Shown here: in pieces, positions 49,335 to 57,737 of the stretch
Layout: every line of letters starts with the position of its first letter
Numbering within the stretch: position 1 is the stretch's first letter
Assembly (NCBI GenBank): GCA_964651705.1
Contig: CAZYWZ010000001.1
Coordinates: 62,001 to 126,000, forward strand
Direction of reading: 5' to 3'
Length of the DNA stretch: 64,000 nucleotides
Origin: JADLBR01 sp964651705
Lineage (GTDB): Bacteria; Verrucomicrobiota; Verrucomicrobiia; JADLBR01
The notes under the pieces: generated by a model
The model's input: only the letters and a program-made list of their open reading frames with translations
What the model was told of the DNA's origin: nothing
Databases searched by the model: none
Position numbers and translations under genes: made by a program

Positions 49335-50831
49335 ATGCGCCGGAAGTTCTTCATGTCGTCCCTGGTGCTATTCGGTTTATTGCACCACGGCTGGGGGGAA
49401 CCCCGCCGAGAGTTCGCTCGCCACCTGCCCGCCCGGGTCGCGTCATCCGCGGGCCTGCCGGTGCCGGGGAAACAGCGGGCGCCGTTCGGCTGGCAGGTCA
49501 CGGCGATCACGACGGCCGACAGGCCACCGCTGGTGCTGAGATGGGATGCGCTGCCCGAAGGGGCCGCTCCCACGCATCTGCGCGTGGCTATCGGCCTCGA
49601 CGAGCGAGACGAGAAACTCGCGGAGGCATTCCTTCCGGCATCGGGCCGCGTCATCGGCGCATCCGACCTGCGTTTCGTCTCGCAGTTTCAGGTTTACCAG
49701 GTGGCGCTCGGCCCGGCCGATGTGGCCGACATCCGGCGCGAGGGCATTGCCCTCCGGCTCACGCGGGGCAGCGATCTAGAGATCCTGACGGGCGGGCCGG
49801 ACATCCCGGAGGCGTTGCTGCCCCACCTCCTCGTCCCTGGCGTGGCGGCGCCGATGGAGGAATTCTTCGCCCGGATGAATTCGCTGGCCTGCGTGCAGCA
49901 ATTTGGCTGGATGGAGGGATGCGTCATGGATGGCCTGCTTGATCTGGCCGAACTGCCTCGCCATGCGTCGATGCGGGCCATGGCCGAGAGGCACCTGGCG
50001 CTGTTCTTCAAGGGAGGGCGCCTGGTCTACGAGAACCACGTCAGCGCGCCGAGCGACGATCGCATCTACGGCATCGAGGGGACGCTGCCATTTGCGGCGC
50101 TGGCGCGCGTGGAGCCGCAAAGCCCGCTGTTGGAGTTGGCGGTGCAGGCATGGGAAAAGAAGCGCCGCCCCAGCGGCTCGATCCAGGACGGCCCGCACAT
50201 GTCGAGCGAGGGTGCCTACACCATCGCCTATCCCCTGGCGCTGATCGCGGGGGCCCGGGGTTCCGAAGCGATGATGCAGGACGCGCTGTACCAGGTGCGC
50301 ATTCGGCAGGCGCGGTTCTTCGACGGGAGCGAGTTCTGGCGCACGTACGATGACGACGGCAAGCGCGGCAACCGGAACTGGGCGCGCGGCATCGCGTGGC
50401 AGATGCTCGGCCTGACGCGAACGCTCATAGCGGCCGGGGGGAGGCAGGACGCGGGCGACCTCGTCATCCTGTTGCAGCGGTTCGCGGCCTGGGCCATGGC
50501 GCATCAGCGCGAGGACGGCCTCTGGAGCGTCATCGTGGACGAGAAGGCACTCACGCCCGACACCGCGGGCAGCGCGGGCATCGCCGCGGCTCTCGCCCTG
50601 GGGGCCAGGCACGGATGGCTCGATGCGGGCGCCAGGGACGCCGCCGCGAGGACGCTGGCCGGACTGCAGGGGCACCTCGCGCCCGACGGTTTTCTTGGCG
50701 GCGTCTCGCAGTCGAACAAGGGCGGACTCGAGCTGCAGCGGAGCGATTATCGCGCCATCTACCAGATGGGCATGGGCCTGATGGCGCAACTCGTCGCCGC
50801 GCTGGAGGCCGGCGAGCCACCGTGTGAATGA
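49335..50831 (+). CDS. Exported GH88/GH105-like protein (unsaturated uronyl hydrolase type)
   Basis: A 498-residue protein with signal MRRKFFMSSLVLFGLLHHGWG. The N-terminal about 150 residues form a beta-rich domain. The remainder is an alpha/alpha barrel with GWMEGCVMDGLLDLAELP, SEGAYTIAYPLALIAGARG, RNWARGIAWQMLGLTRTLIA and DGLWSVIVDEKAL, resembling GH88/GH105 enzymes that hydrolyse unsaturated uronic residues left by polysaccharide lyases. Catalytic aspartates cannot be fixed with certainty. The alternative start at 49311 gives a poorer signal. Together with the following Gfo/Idh gene it suggests pectin- or uronate-polymer breakdown. Confidence 0.72.
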   Translation: MRRKFFMSSLVLFGLLHHGWGEPRREFARHLPARVASSAGLPVPGKQRAPFGWQVTAITTADRPPLVLRWDALPEGAAPTHLRVAIGLDERDEKLAEAFLPASGRVIGASDLRFVSQFQVYQVALGPADVADIRREGIALRLTRGSDLEILTGGPDIPEALLPHLLVPGVAAPMEEFFARMNSLACVQQFGWMEGCVMDGLLDLAELPRHASMRAMAERHLALFFKGGRLVYENHVSAPSDDRIYGIEGTLPFAALARVEPQSPLLELAVQAWEKKRRPSGSIQDGPHMSSEGAYTIAYPLALIAGARGSEAMMQDALYQVRIRQARFFDGSEFWRTYDDDGKRGNRNWARGIAWQMLGLTRTLIAAGGRQDAGDLVILLQRFAAWAMAHQREDGLWSVIVDEKALTPDTAGSAGIAAALALGARHGWLDAGARDAAARTLAGLQGHLAPDGFLGGVSQSNKGGLELQRSDYRAIYQMGMGLMAQLVAALEAGEPPCE

Positions 50832-50868
50832 AACCCGTAGAGGCCCAGGACCACGAAAGAGAGACATC

Positions 50869-52206
50869 ATGCATGAAATCCCGTCACCCATCGCGCCCCG
50901 CGTCTCGCGGCGGGCGTTTCTGAAATCGTCGGCGGCGGGCGCGGCCGCGCTCGGCTCGCTGGCGGCCGGGGCCGGGCCCGTTTTTGCCGCGGGCTCGGAT
51001 CGCATCCGCGTCGGCCTGGTGGGCTGCGGCAACCGCGGGACGGGCGCGGCGATGAACTGCGTCCTGTCGTCACCCGGCGTGGAGATCGTCGCGCTCGGCG
51101 ACGTGTTCCGGGACAAGATCGACGCGGCGCTCGAGACGCTCAAGGACCCCGGCGGCAAGAAGGAGTGGAGTTGCTCGCAGCCGTGGACCCGGGCGGAGGC
51201 CGTCAAGGCGACGAGGGACACGTGCTTCGTGGGCTTCGACGCGTACCAGAAGGTGATCGATAGCGGCGTGGATCTGGTCATCCTCGCGACGCCTCCGGCG
51301 TTTCGCCCGATGCACCTCGAGGCGGCGGTGGCGGCCGGCAAGCACGTGTTCATGGAGAAGCCCGTGGCGGTGGACCCGCGGGGGGTAAAGTCCGTGCTCG
51401 CCTCCTCGGACCTGGCGAAGCAGAAGGGGTTGGCGATCGTGGCCGGGACCCAGCGGCGCCATCAGGCGCGCTACATCGAGATGATCAAGCGCGTCCACCG
51501 TGGAGACATCGGGGAACTGATGGGCGGCGAGTGCTCTTGGATCGATGTCTGCGTGCGGCGCTGGGGCTTTCTCGCGCCGCGCCAGCCCGGGTGGAGCGAC
51601 CTGGAGTGGCAACTCCGCAACTGGTATTTCTTCACCTGGCTCTCCGGCGACCACATCGTCGAGCAGCACGTGCACAACATCGACGTGCTCAACTGGGCGC
51701 TCGGCACGCACCCGAAGGATGCCCTCGGCATCGGCGGCCGGCAATGGCGGACGGGGCCCGAGTTCGGGAACATCTGGGATCACTTTGCGGTGCGTTTCCG
51801 CTACCCGAGCGGGGCGACGGTCATGAGCATGTGCCGGCAGAATGACAACTGCCACCGGACCGTGACCGAGATCATCGCGGGCACCAGGGGCAAGGCGTCC
51901 GCCGAGGGCATCGAGGGGGCCGTCGCCTGGAAGTTCGAGGGCGAGGAGGGGAGCCCGTACGAGCAAGAGCACGCGGACCTCATCCGGAGCATCCGCGCGG
52001 GAGAGCCGCTGAACGAGGGGCGACAGGTGGCCGAAAGCACCATGGCGGCCATCATGGGCCGGATGAGCGCCTACACGGGACAGGTCGTGCAGTGGGACTG
52101 GGCCATGAACAGCTCGCGCCTGGATCTCTGGCCCAAGGAGGCGCTGGAGTTCGGCCCCTTCCCCGTGCCGCCGGTGGCCGTCCCGGGCGAAACGAAACTG
52201 ACGTAG
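50869..52206 (+). CDS. Tat-exported Gfo/Idh/MocA family oxidoreductase
   Basis: A 445-residue protein. RVSRRAFLKSSAAGAAALGS is a strong Tat signal. RIRVGLVGCGNRGTGAAMN (47-65) binds NAD(P). The catalytic lysine lies in VFMEKPVAVDP (EKP near 163) and the C-terminal domain has SGDHIVEQHVHNIDVLNWAL, the family histidine motif. Such proteins, typical of this phylum, oxidise sugars in the periplasm with cofactor folded in before Tat export. The gene starts 37 bp after the GH88/105-like gene and is probably co-transcribed. Substrate unknown. Confidence 0.9.
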   Translation: MHEIPSPIAPRVSRRAFLKSSAAGAAALGSLAAGAGPVFAAGSDRIRVGLVGCGNRGTGAAMNCVLSSPGVEIVALGDVFRDKIDAALETLKDPGGKKEWSCSQPWTRAEAVKATRDTCFVGFDAYQKVIDSGVDLVILATPPAFRPMHLEAAVAAGKHVFMEKPVAVDPRGVKSVLASSDLAKQKGLAIVAGTQRRHQARYIEMIKRVHRGDIGELMGGECSWIDVCVRRWGFLAPRQPGWSDLEWQLRNWYFFTWLSGDHIVEQHVHNIDVLNWALGTHPKDALGIGGRQWRTGPEFGNIWDHFAVRFRYPSGATVMSMCRQNDNCHRTVTEIIAGTRGKASAEGIEGAVAWKFEGEEGSPYEQEHADLIRSIRAGEPLNEGRQVAESTMAAIMGRMSAYTGQVVQWDWAMNSSRLDLWPKEALEFGPFPVPPVAVPGETKLT

Positions 52207-52292
52207 CGGACGAGCCGCTCGGCCTGCGGATGCGATGCGGTCTATGGGCCGGTCAAGGAAACATCGCAACGGCGGGACGAGCCGCGGGTTAG

Positions 52293-53120
52293 ATGAAACA
52301 GTCTATGGCCAAGAGAGGTTCCAGTTCCGCGCTGTTGGCGGCATTCTGTCTGTTCCTTGGCGGCTGCCATGCCGGGTTCGGGCAGGGTCTTCCGGACGGG
52401 TTCGAGCGCATCGAGCTTCAGGTCGATGGCGCGGCGCGCACGGGGGTTTTGTACGCCCCCGCGTCCGCCGCCGAAACGCCGGCGCCCCTGGTGTTTGTCT
52501 TTCACGGCCACGGTGGCCGGGCCGAAGGGATGGCGCGCACCTTCCCGATGTACAAGCACTGGCCCGAGGCGATCTCGGTATACCTGCAGGGACTGAACAC
52601 ACCCGGGCGCCTGACGGATCCCGAGGGCAAGCGGCCGGGATGGCAGCACGATATCGGCGCGCAGGGCGACCGGGATCTCAAGTTTTTCGATACCGCGCTG
52701 GCGCGCGTGAAGGGGAAATTCCAGGTGGACGAGAAGCGGATCTATTGCACGGGCCACTCCAACGGGGGCGGGTTCACCTATCTGCTGTGGGCTGCGCGCG
52801 GGGACGTATTCGCCGCGGTCGCGCCGTCGGCTGCCGCCGCGGCGGGCCGCTTCGCCAAGGACTTGAAGCCAAAGCCGGCCATGCACCTTGCCGGGGCGAA
52901 CGACAAATTGGTAAAATTCGCTTGGCAGAAGGCGACGATGGAGGCCGTGCGCGCGCTGAATGGTTGCGATGCCGAGGGCCAACCCTGGGCGCCGCTCGCG
53001 ACGCTCTATCCCTCCAAGGGCGGCACGCCCTTTGTGGCGTTCATCCATCCCGGTGCCCATGGGATTGCGCCGGGGGCGCCGGAGCTCATCGTCCGATTCT
53101 TTAAGGAGCACCCGCGCTGA
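52293..53120 (+). CDS. Lipoprotein esterase of the PHB depolymerase/LpqC type
   Basis: A 275-residue alpha/beta hydrolase. LLAAFCLFLGGC (lipobox, Cys25) predicts a lipoprotein. PLVFVFHGHGG forms the oxyanion region. The nucleophile motif is CTGHSNGGGF (Ser near 156), and the probable catalytic His is in IHPGAHGIAPG. LpqC/PHB depolymerase-like enzymes hydrolyse esters such as feruloyl or acetyl esters on plant polysaccharide. In this locus an accessory deacylase role fits better than polyhydroxybutyrate breakdown. Confidence 0.85.
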   Translation: MKQSMAKRGSSSALLAAFCLFLGGCHAGFGQGLPDGFERIELQVDGAARTGVLYAPASAAETPAPLVFVFHGHGGRAEGMARTFPMYKHWPEAISVYLQGLNTPGRLTDPEGKRPGWQHDIGAQGDRDLKFFDTALARVKGKFQVDEKRIYCTGHSNGGGFTYLLWAARGDVFAAVAPSAAAAAGRFAKDLKPKPAMHLAGANDKLVKFAWQKATMEAVRALNGCDAEGQPWAPLATLYPSKGGTPFVAFIHPGAHGIAPGAPELIVRFFKEHPR

Positions 53121-53185
53121 AAAGGGCGTCGGCGCCCGAATCTTGCGCTCGACGGCGGGCCGACGAGTGCCCATTACATCGGGCC

Positions 53186-54466
53186 ATGACCCCGATGTTC
53201 GCGCGAGTTTTTTTGGGAGCGGGGGTGGCCATTGCCGCCGTCCCTTCGATGGCCACGAGCACCGCCTCCGAGCGCGCCGCCGCCGTAGTTGGGACCCCTG
53301 GGCTGGTGGCTTTCTGGGACTTCGTGAGGCGCGAACCGGGAGGGGCGCGGCGCTTTGCCGCCCACGTGCCGCCCGGGGCCACCAACGAGTATGCGCTCGA
53401 TGCGGGGAATTACGTGCGGGATTACTGGGGCGTTGGGCGGGAGGCGACGTACGCGGATTTCCCGTTGCTGGGGCGGGGGCCGTTCGGGCAGGCGATCCGC
53501 ATCGCCAAGGAGACCGACCCAGATTTTCGGCCGTTCCTCTTCGTGCCGCGCGGGCGGTTGCACGACACACCGTTGGATATCAAGGGCGCGGGAAAGTCCG
53601 TGACGGTCGTGGTGTGGGCGATCCGCGAGAGCGGGAATCACGCGCTGGCGGGCATCTGGCACGAGGGCACGGATCTGAAGCAGAAGGAGACCGAGGCGAT
53701 TCAGAAGGTGCAGCGCGGCCAGCGGCAATACGCCCTCTTCGCGGGCCTCAACAAGGAGGGCAGCGCCTGCGGCCACGTCTCGGAAAACGGCGCGAGTTCG
53801 TTCCTGAACAAATATGCGCTGCACAAGTGCAACTCCGCCGCCCAATCACCCACCGTTTCCGCGGATTCACCCGCCGACGTGCTGGACGCCTCCTGGCAAT
53901 GCTTCGCGATGACCTTTGACCACGAGAAGGACGAGCTCGCCGGCTGGCTCAACGGCGTCGCTGGCGACCGGTGGCTGGAGAACCCGAAAACCGACAAGCT
54001 GATCGGCTCCGCCTACAACGCCTACATGCAGGGGCATTACGCGAGCCTGCCGGGGGCGCAGCCCGGCGAGGATGCCACCTTCCCGAAGGATCAGTATTAC
54101 AACCCGCCCGAGGGCGCGCCGCTCTCGCTCAGAGTGATCACCGAGTCCGGCGACGAGCGCACCGAGGTCCGCGAGTATCGCTACACCAAGGTGCACGTCA
54201 CGCTGCGCGGCGGAAAGGAGGTCGCCCGCGATCTCGTCGCCCTGCGCCTGAACCCGTGGTGGTATCCGCACGATCTCTACGCACCCGCGAACGACGGGAG
54301 CGGCGGCCCCTTCACCATCGGGCGCGTCATCCACAGCTCCCGGAGCGTGGGGTTCACGGGCTGGATCGGCGGGGTCGCGGTGTTCGACAGGGCGCTGGGC
54401 GCGGGGGAGTTGGCGGGGCTAGCGGGTCTGAGTCGCAAGGTGAGCTTGACCCCGGTCAATCCCTGA
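53186..54466 (+). CDS. Secreted LamG/concanavalin-like protein
   Basis: A 426-residue protein with a signal peptide (VFLGAGVAIAAVPSMATS). GLVAFWDFVRREPGGARRF and VTVVVWAIRESGNHALAGIWH are the opening strands of a LamG/concanavalin lectin-type domain. QCFAMTFDHEKDELAGWLNG and GFTGWIGGVAVFDRALGAGE close it. No catalytic residues are evident. The stop codon TGA lies in CCCTGACTCGAAAATC, the same TGACTCGAAAAT sequence that flanks the palindromic repeats, so the repeat array joins directly to the gene end. Confidence 0.7.
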   Translation: MTPMFARVFLGAGVAIAAVPSMATSTASERAAAVVGTPGLVAFWDFVRREPGGARRFAAHVPPGATNEYALDAGNYVRDYWGVGREATYADFPLLGRGPFGQAIRIAKETDPDFRPFLFVPRGRLHDTPLDIKGAGKSVTVVVWAIRESGNHALAGIWHEGTDLKQKETEAIQKVQRGQRQYALFAGLNKEGSACGHVSENGASSFLNKYALHKCNSAAQSPTVSADSPADVLDASWQCFAMTFDHEKDELAGWLNGVAGDRWLENPKTDKLIGSAYNAYMQGHYASLPGAQPGEDATFPKDQYYNPPEGAPLSLRVITESGDERTEVREYRYTKVHVTLRGGKEVARDLVALRLNPWWYPHDLYAPANDGSGGPFTIGRVIHSSRSVGFTGWIGGVAVFDRALGAGELAGLAGLSRKVSLTPVNP

Positions 54467-54570
54467 CTCGAAAATCGGCCACGGGATCGGCCTGTAGGGC
54501 GCGGATTCCCATCCGCGCCACGAGGGCCCTGCCGGTTGCCCGTGGCGCGAAAGGGATTTCGCGCCCTACA
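54467..54570. repeat. Palindromic repeat, module C
   Basis: GTAG at 54494 followed by GGCGCGGA-TTCCCA-TCCGCGCC. Inverted, GTAG-GGCGCGAAA-TCCC-TTTCGCGCC ends at 54569. Two REP units thus face each other. The flanks (TGACTCGAAAATCGG left, ATTTTCACCCCCGGTGGTGC right) are those seen round modules A and B. No gene is found in 54467-54771. Confidence 0.85.
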
Positions 54571-54614
54571 TTTTCACCCCCGGTGGTGCCCTGCAGGCGG
54601 GGCATGGGATCTAG

Positions 54615-54697
54615 CTCGAAAATTGGGTCGCGATGTAGGCTGCGCCTTGGCGCACGCGGACGGTCGATTCGGCAGCGTGCGCCAAGGCGCAGCCTAC
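54615..54697. repeat. Palindromic repeat, module B (copy 2)
   Basis: GTAGGCTGCGCCTTGGCGCA starts at 54635 and its inverted counterpart TGCGCCAAGGCGCAGCCTAC ends at 54697. It is almost identical to 61839-61921 and 15365-15428. A linker palindrome (GTGCCCCGC facing GCGGGGCAC, about 54714-54734) connects it to module A. Confidence 0.9.
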
Positions 54698-54758
54698 CAT
54701 TTTCCTTCCCGGCGGTGCCCCGCCGCGCGGGGCACGGGACTGACCGAAAATTCCGGGT

Positions 54759-54822
54759 GTAGCCACGGTCGTCAGACCGTGGATGTTCCAACGCGCGGCC
54801 CACCTGTGACCGGATGGGCTAC
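54759..54822. repeat. Palindromic repeat, module A (copy 1), overlapping the Mur-ligase-like gene end
   Basis: GTAG-CCACGGTCGTCAGACCGTGG at 54759. Inverted, GTAG-CCCATCCGGTCACAGGTGGG ends at 54822. The stop codon and about the last 16 codons of the gene at 54772-56070 lie inside this palindrome. Confidence 0.9.
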
Positions 54823-56070
54823 ACTTGCCCCTGCCGGAGGCCGGAGTTCCTTGCACATGTCGCACAGGCCCCGGATGCGGCATTTGGTCTTCCAGCACGC
54901 GACGGGCCCGAGCTGCGACAGGTAGATCCTCTCCAGGTGGTCGCAGCCGCGACCCTTGACCAGCGCCACGTCCCCCTCGCGCAACTCGGACTTGAGGAAT
55001 TCGGCGGCCTCCTGGACCGTCTCGAAATCCCGGACGTATTCGGGGGCCATGCCGGCCGCCAGGGCGGCCTTGATGGTGTGGTGCCGAGATGCTCCGATAA
55101 AGACGGCCAACTCGGATATCTCGGCGGCCGCCGCGCCAAGCGCCCTGAGGCGTGTCCGCGTCCTCAATCCCGAATCGGAGGTGTCGCTCACGATCAAGAT
55201 TCGTCGCTGCGCGGTGGCGTCGCGCAGGGCCTTCAGCGCAGGATCCACGGTGTCGGCGGAAGCGGTCCCCTCGTCGCGGATGAGCATCGCCCCGGAGGGG
55301 AGCCGGACCGGTTGCATTCTCGCCAGGAATGGCTGGACGTTGGCCACCGCCGCCACCGCATCGCGCAGGGGCATCCCGCAGCATCGCGCGGCGAGCAGCG
55401 CCGCGAGCACGGAGTTGACCCACTGCTCTCCCACGAAATTCGTGGTGACCCATTCGGACTCGGAGGCCGTGCGCGCCCGGAAGCTGAGCCGGGCCGGCCA
55501 TTTCGAGGTGACCTCTTCGGCCCAGATGTCGGCCTTCGGCGATCGACCGAATGTCTTGACCTCGCATCGGCACTTCGCGGCCATTGCGATCACCCGCGGG
55601 TCCTCGGCGTTCAGTATCGCGATCCCGTCGCGCGGGAGAAAATCCAACAGGGCCGATTTCTCCGCCGCGGTATCCTCGAGGGTCTTGAAGTTGTCGGTGT
55701 GGGTCCGGGCGACCGTGAGGATGATGGCGATCGTCGGGCGGACGATCGCGGCGGATCTCTGGATCTGGCCAGGGATATCGGTGCCGATCTCGACGACCGC
55801 GTAGCGATGCTGGCGCTTCACCCGCAGGATCGTCCTCGGCACCCCGCGTGCCCCGTTCCGGTTGTAGCGCGTCATCGCGGTCTTGTGCTTCGCCGATAGG
55901 ATGCCCGCGAGGCATTCCTTGGTCGTCGTCTTGCCGATGCTCCCGGTGATGGCGATGAACGTGGTGCGGCGCAGCATGAGGCGCCAGAGGTGGGCCCTGA
56001 GGCGCAAGACCGTGTGGGAGGTGCGCCACACCACCCGCGGGGACCAGCGGCTTGGAAACCAGCGTGTCAT
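54772..56070 (-). CDS. Mur ligase-like (MurF-related) ATP-dependent ligase with C-terminal Cys cluster
   Basis: A 432-residue protein. The Mur-ligase P-loop is FIAITGSIGKTTTKECLAGI (about 36-55). RYNRNGARGVPRTIL, VVEIGTDIPGQIQRSA and the NAEDPRV segment follow the middle domain of Mur ligases, and LKALRDATAQRRILIVSD begins the C-terminal domain. The MurF N-terminal substrate domain is missing. Near the end is WKTKCRIRGLCDMCKEL, part of a C-x4-C-x4-C-x2-C cluster that could bind metal. It should form an amide bond between an amino acid or amine and an acyl phosphate. ATG 56070 overlaps the upstream glycosyltransferase stop (ATGA), which decides this start over 56103. The C-terminal tail is encoded by a palindromic repeat. 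Confidence 0.75.
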   Translation of the reverse strand: MTRWFPSRWSPRVVWRTSHTVLRLRAHLWRLMLRRTTFIAITGSIGKTTTKECLAGILSAKHKTAMTRYNRNGARGVPRTILRVKRQHRYAVVEIGTDIPGQIQRSAAIVRPTIAIILTVARTHTDNFKTLEDTAAEKSALLDFLPRDGIAILNAEDPRVIAMAAKCRCEVKTFGRSPKADIWAEEVTSKWPARLSFRARTASESEWVTTNFVGEQWVNSVLAALLAARCCGMPLRDAVAAVANVQPFLARMQPVRLPSGAMLIRDEGTASADTVDPALKALRDATAQRRILIVSDTSDSGLRTRTRLRALGAAAAEISELAVFIGASRHHTIKAALAAGMAPEYVRDFETVQEAAEFLKSELREGDVALVKGRGCDHLERIYLSQLGPVACWKTKCRIRGLCDMCKELRPPAGASVAHPVTGGPRVGTSTV

Positions 56071-57542
56071 TCGCGTCGCCAGGGTCTCAGCCAGCGCGGC
56101 CATCGGATGCCGCGGGAGACCGCCGCCTCGATCGCGACGAGCCTGGCGCGCATCTCTCGCTCGCTCTTGCGGAGCCATGCGACATCGGCGAGCAGATGGC
56201 AGATCGCGTTCTGGGGAGAGGGCATCATGGCGTCGTCTGGCGGCGGCGGCGGAGTCACGCCGACGATGCGGGGGGACGCCAGCGCGGATGCCAGCGTGGC
56301 GCGGCTATGGTATTGGCCGAAATGCTCGCTGGCGAGCCGCGAGCGCTCGGCGAGCCAAGCGGGATCGATCGAGCCGAGAATCTCCCAGAGTTCCTCGGGC
56401 CTGGACCATTCGGCGGTGCCCGGCGCCCGGAGGCTGGTGTTTCCCAACCGCTCGATTGGCCCGCGGACGTAGACGATGGCCGGCGTGGCCGATGCCATCA
56501 CGTCGATGATCGTCCTGGCCCCGCCGTGTGGGAAGGACGCGAGGTAGAGGTCCACCCGGTTGGCCCAGAGGGCGGCGGGAAGGTTCGGGATGCGGGAGAG
56601 GTATTCGAACCGCCCCGGTTCTACTCCGGCCTCGCGCAGGGCGGCACCGATCATTTCCCGGGCGCCTTCCGAGAGGTGCCCGATGTGCACGTGCCGTCCG
56701 GCGAATCGCCGAAGCCTTTCGGCGACGATCGCGGCATAAGGGAATCCCTTGTCGGCCTCGAATTTCTCCTCGCGCCCACAGGTGGCGGTGCGCAGTTCGC
56801 CATCGGCCATGAACGAGGGCCTTTCGCCGGGGGGAGGTTCCGAAATCAGGGGCAGGTAGATGGGGCGGATGGCCAGGTGGAGCCGCGAATAATGATAGCA
56901 GTAGGGCGTCAGCTCGACGACCGTGATGCCGGGCAAATACAGGCCGCTGCAGGGCTTGGAGTCGATGTGGTGCAGGAGGTAAATGCCGGCGCATGACGAG
57001 GCGAGCGCCGCCACGAGCACCCCCGGCCGATACGTCTCGTGGACAACGAAGAGACGGGCGCAGCCCCGGGCCGCGAGGCGTTCCGGCAACCATTCCCAGG
57101 GCCTGTCGCGCGCCCCCGCCGGGGCGATCTCCACGCACTCCGGCGGGATGCCGAGCCTGTCCGCCATCTGTTCCGCCGAGGCACCGGCCCTGCCGGGATG
57201 GATGACAAAGGCAAACTTGTTGGGCGCCGGCGACGCGCGAAGGGTGTCGCCCGCGGCGAAGCGATGGCCGCCAAAATTGGTCCAGCGCGAAAACAGGACC
57301 GCGTCGTTTTCGCCACCCCCGGTCGGGGGCGGCCGCCCCGCAGCGCGGACGATATCGGCCGCGTCGGCGATGACGCGATCGGCCTCCGGCCAGCCGATGG
57401 GCAACCGCTGGGAGCCGTCGCACCACCGCCCGATGTGGCCGTAGGCCTCCGCGACGTGGCGCAGCGCGCGGGGGACATCGCCCTCGCCGATCGCGACCCA
57501 GGCCTCCGCGAGGCAGGCGTTGCCGCGAGGGGGCTCAGTCAT
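56067..57542 (-). CDS. Glycosyltransferase, GT41/SPINDLY-like (O-GlcNAc transferase-type)
   Basis: A 491-residue cytosolic protein. ATG 57542 follows GGGAGGG at eight bases. The N-terminal part is a TPR-like helical pair (AEAWVAIGEGDVPRALRHVAEAYG). The GT-B half contains VHIGHLSEGAREMIGAALRE, PNLPAALWANRVDLYLASF and PHGGARTIIDVMASATPAIV (near 338-357), the HGG-T-x-DV motif of the OGT/SPINDLY type. Such enzymes use nucleotide sugars to modify proteins or soluble acceptors. It is translationally coupled to the Mur-ligase-like gene and diverges from the asparagine synthetase gene, with about 195 bp of shared promoter DNA. Confidence 0.72.
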   Translation of the reverse strand: MTEPPRGNACLAEAWVAIGEGDVPRALRHVAEAYGHIGRWCDGSQRLPIGWPEADRVIADAADIVRAAGRPPPTGGGENDAVLFSRWTNFGGHRFAAGDTLRASPAPNKFAFVIHPGRAGASAEQMADRLGIPPECVEIAPAGARDRPWEWLPERLAARGCARLFVVHETYRPGVLVAALASSCAGIYLLHHIDSKPCSGLYLPGITVVELTPYCYHYSRLHLAIRPIYLPLISEPPPGERPSFMADGELRTATCGREEKFEADKGFPYAAIVAERLRRFAGRHVHIGHLSEGAREMIGAALREAGVEPGRFEYLSRIPNLPAALWANRVDLYLASFPHGGARTIIDVMASATPAIVYVRGPIERLGNTSLRAPGTAEWSRPEELWEILGSIDPAWLAERSRLASEHFGQYHSRATLASALASPRIVGVTPPPPPDDAMMPSPQNAICHLLADVAWLRKSEREMRARLVAIEAAVSRGIRWPRWLRPWRRE

Positions 57543-57737
57543 GTGCGAACCCTCCCGGTTTCGGGCGGCGACGGTCTTGCGGGGCACTGCGGCCTTTGGC
57601 GGGGACTCATCCAAGATGTCCAGGGGAGAGCTTGCTCGCGAATTTCCCTTCAATACACTCGCGCCGTGGTTTTTCCAGAACACAAACCGTGGACGCGCGC
57701 GGCTGGCGGGACAACCGCAGACTGAGGCGGGTGCCGG

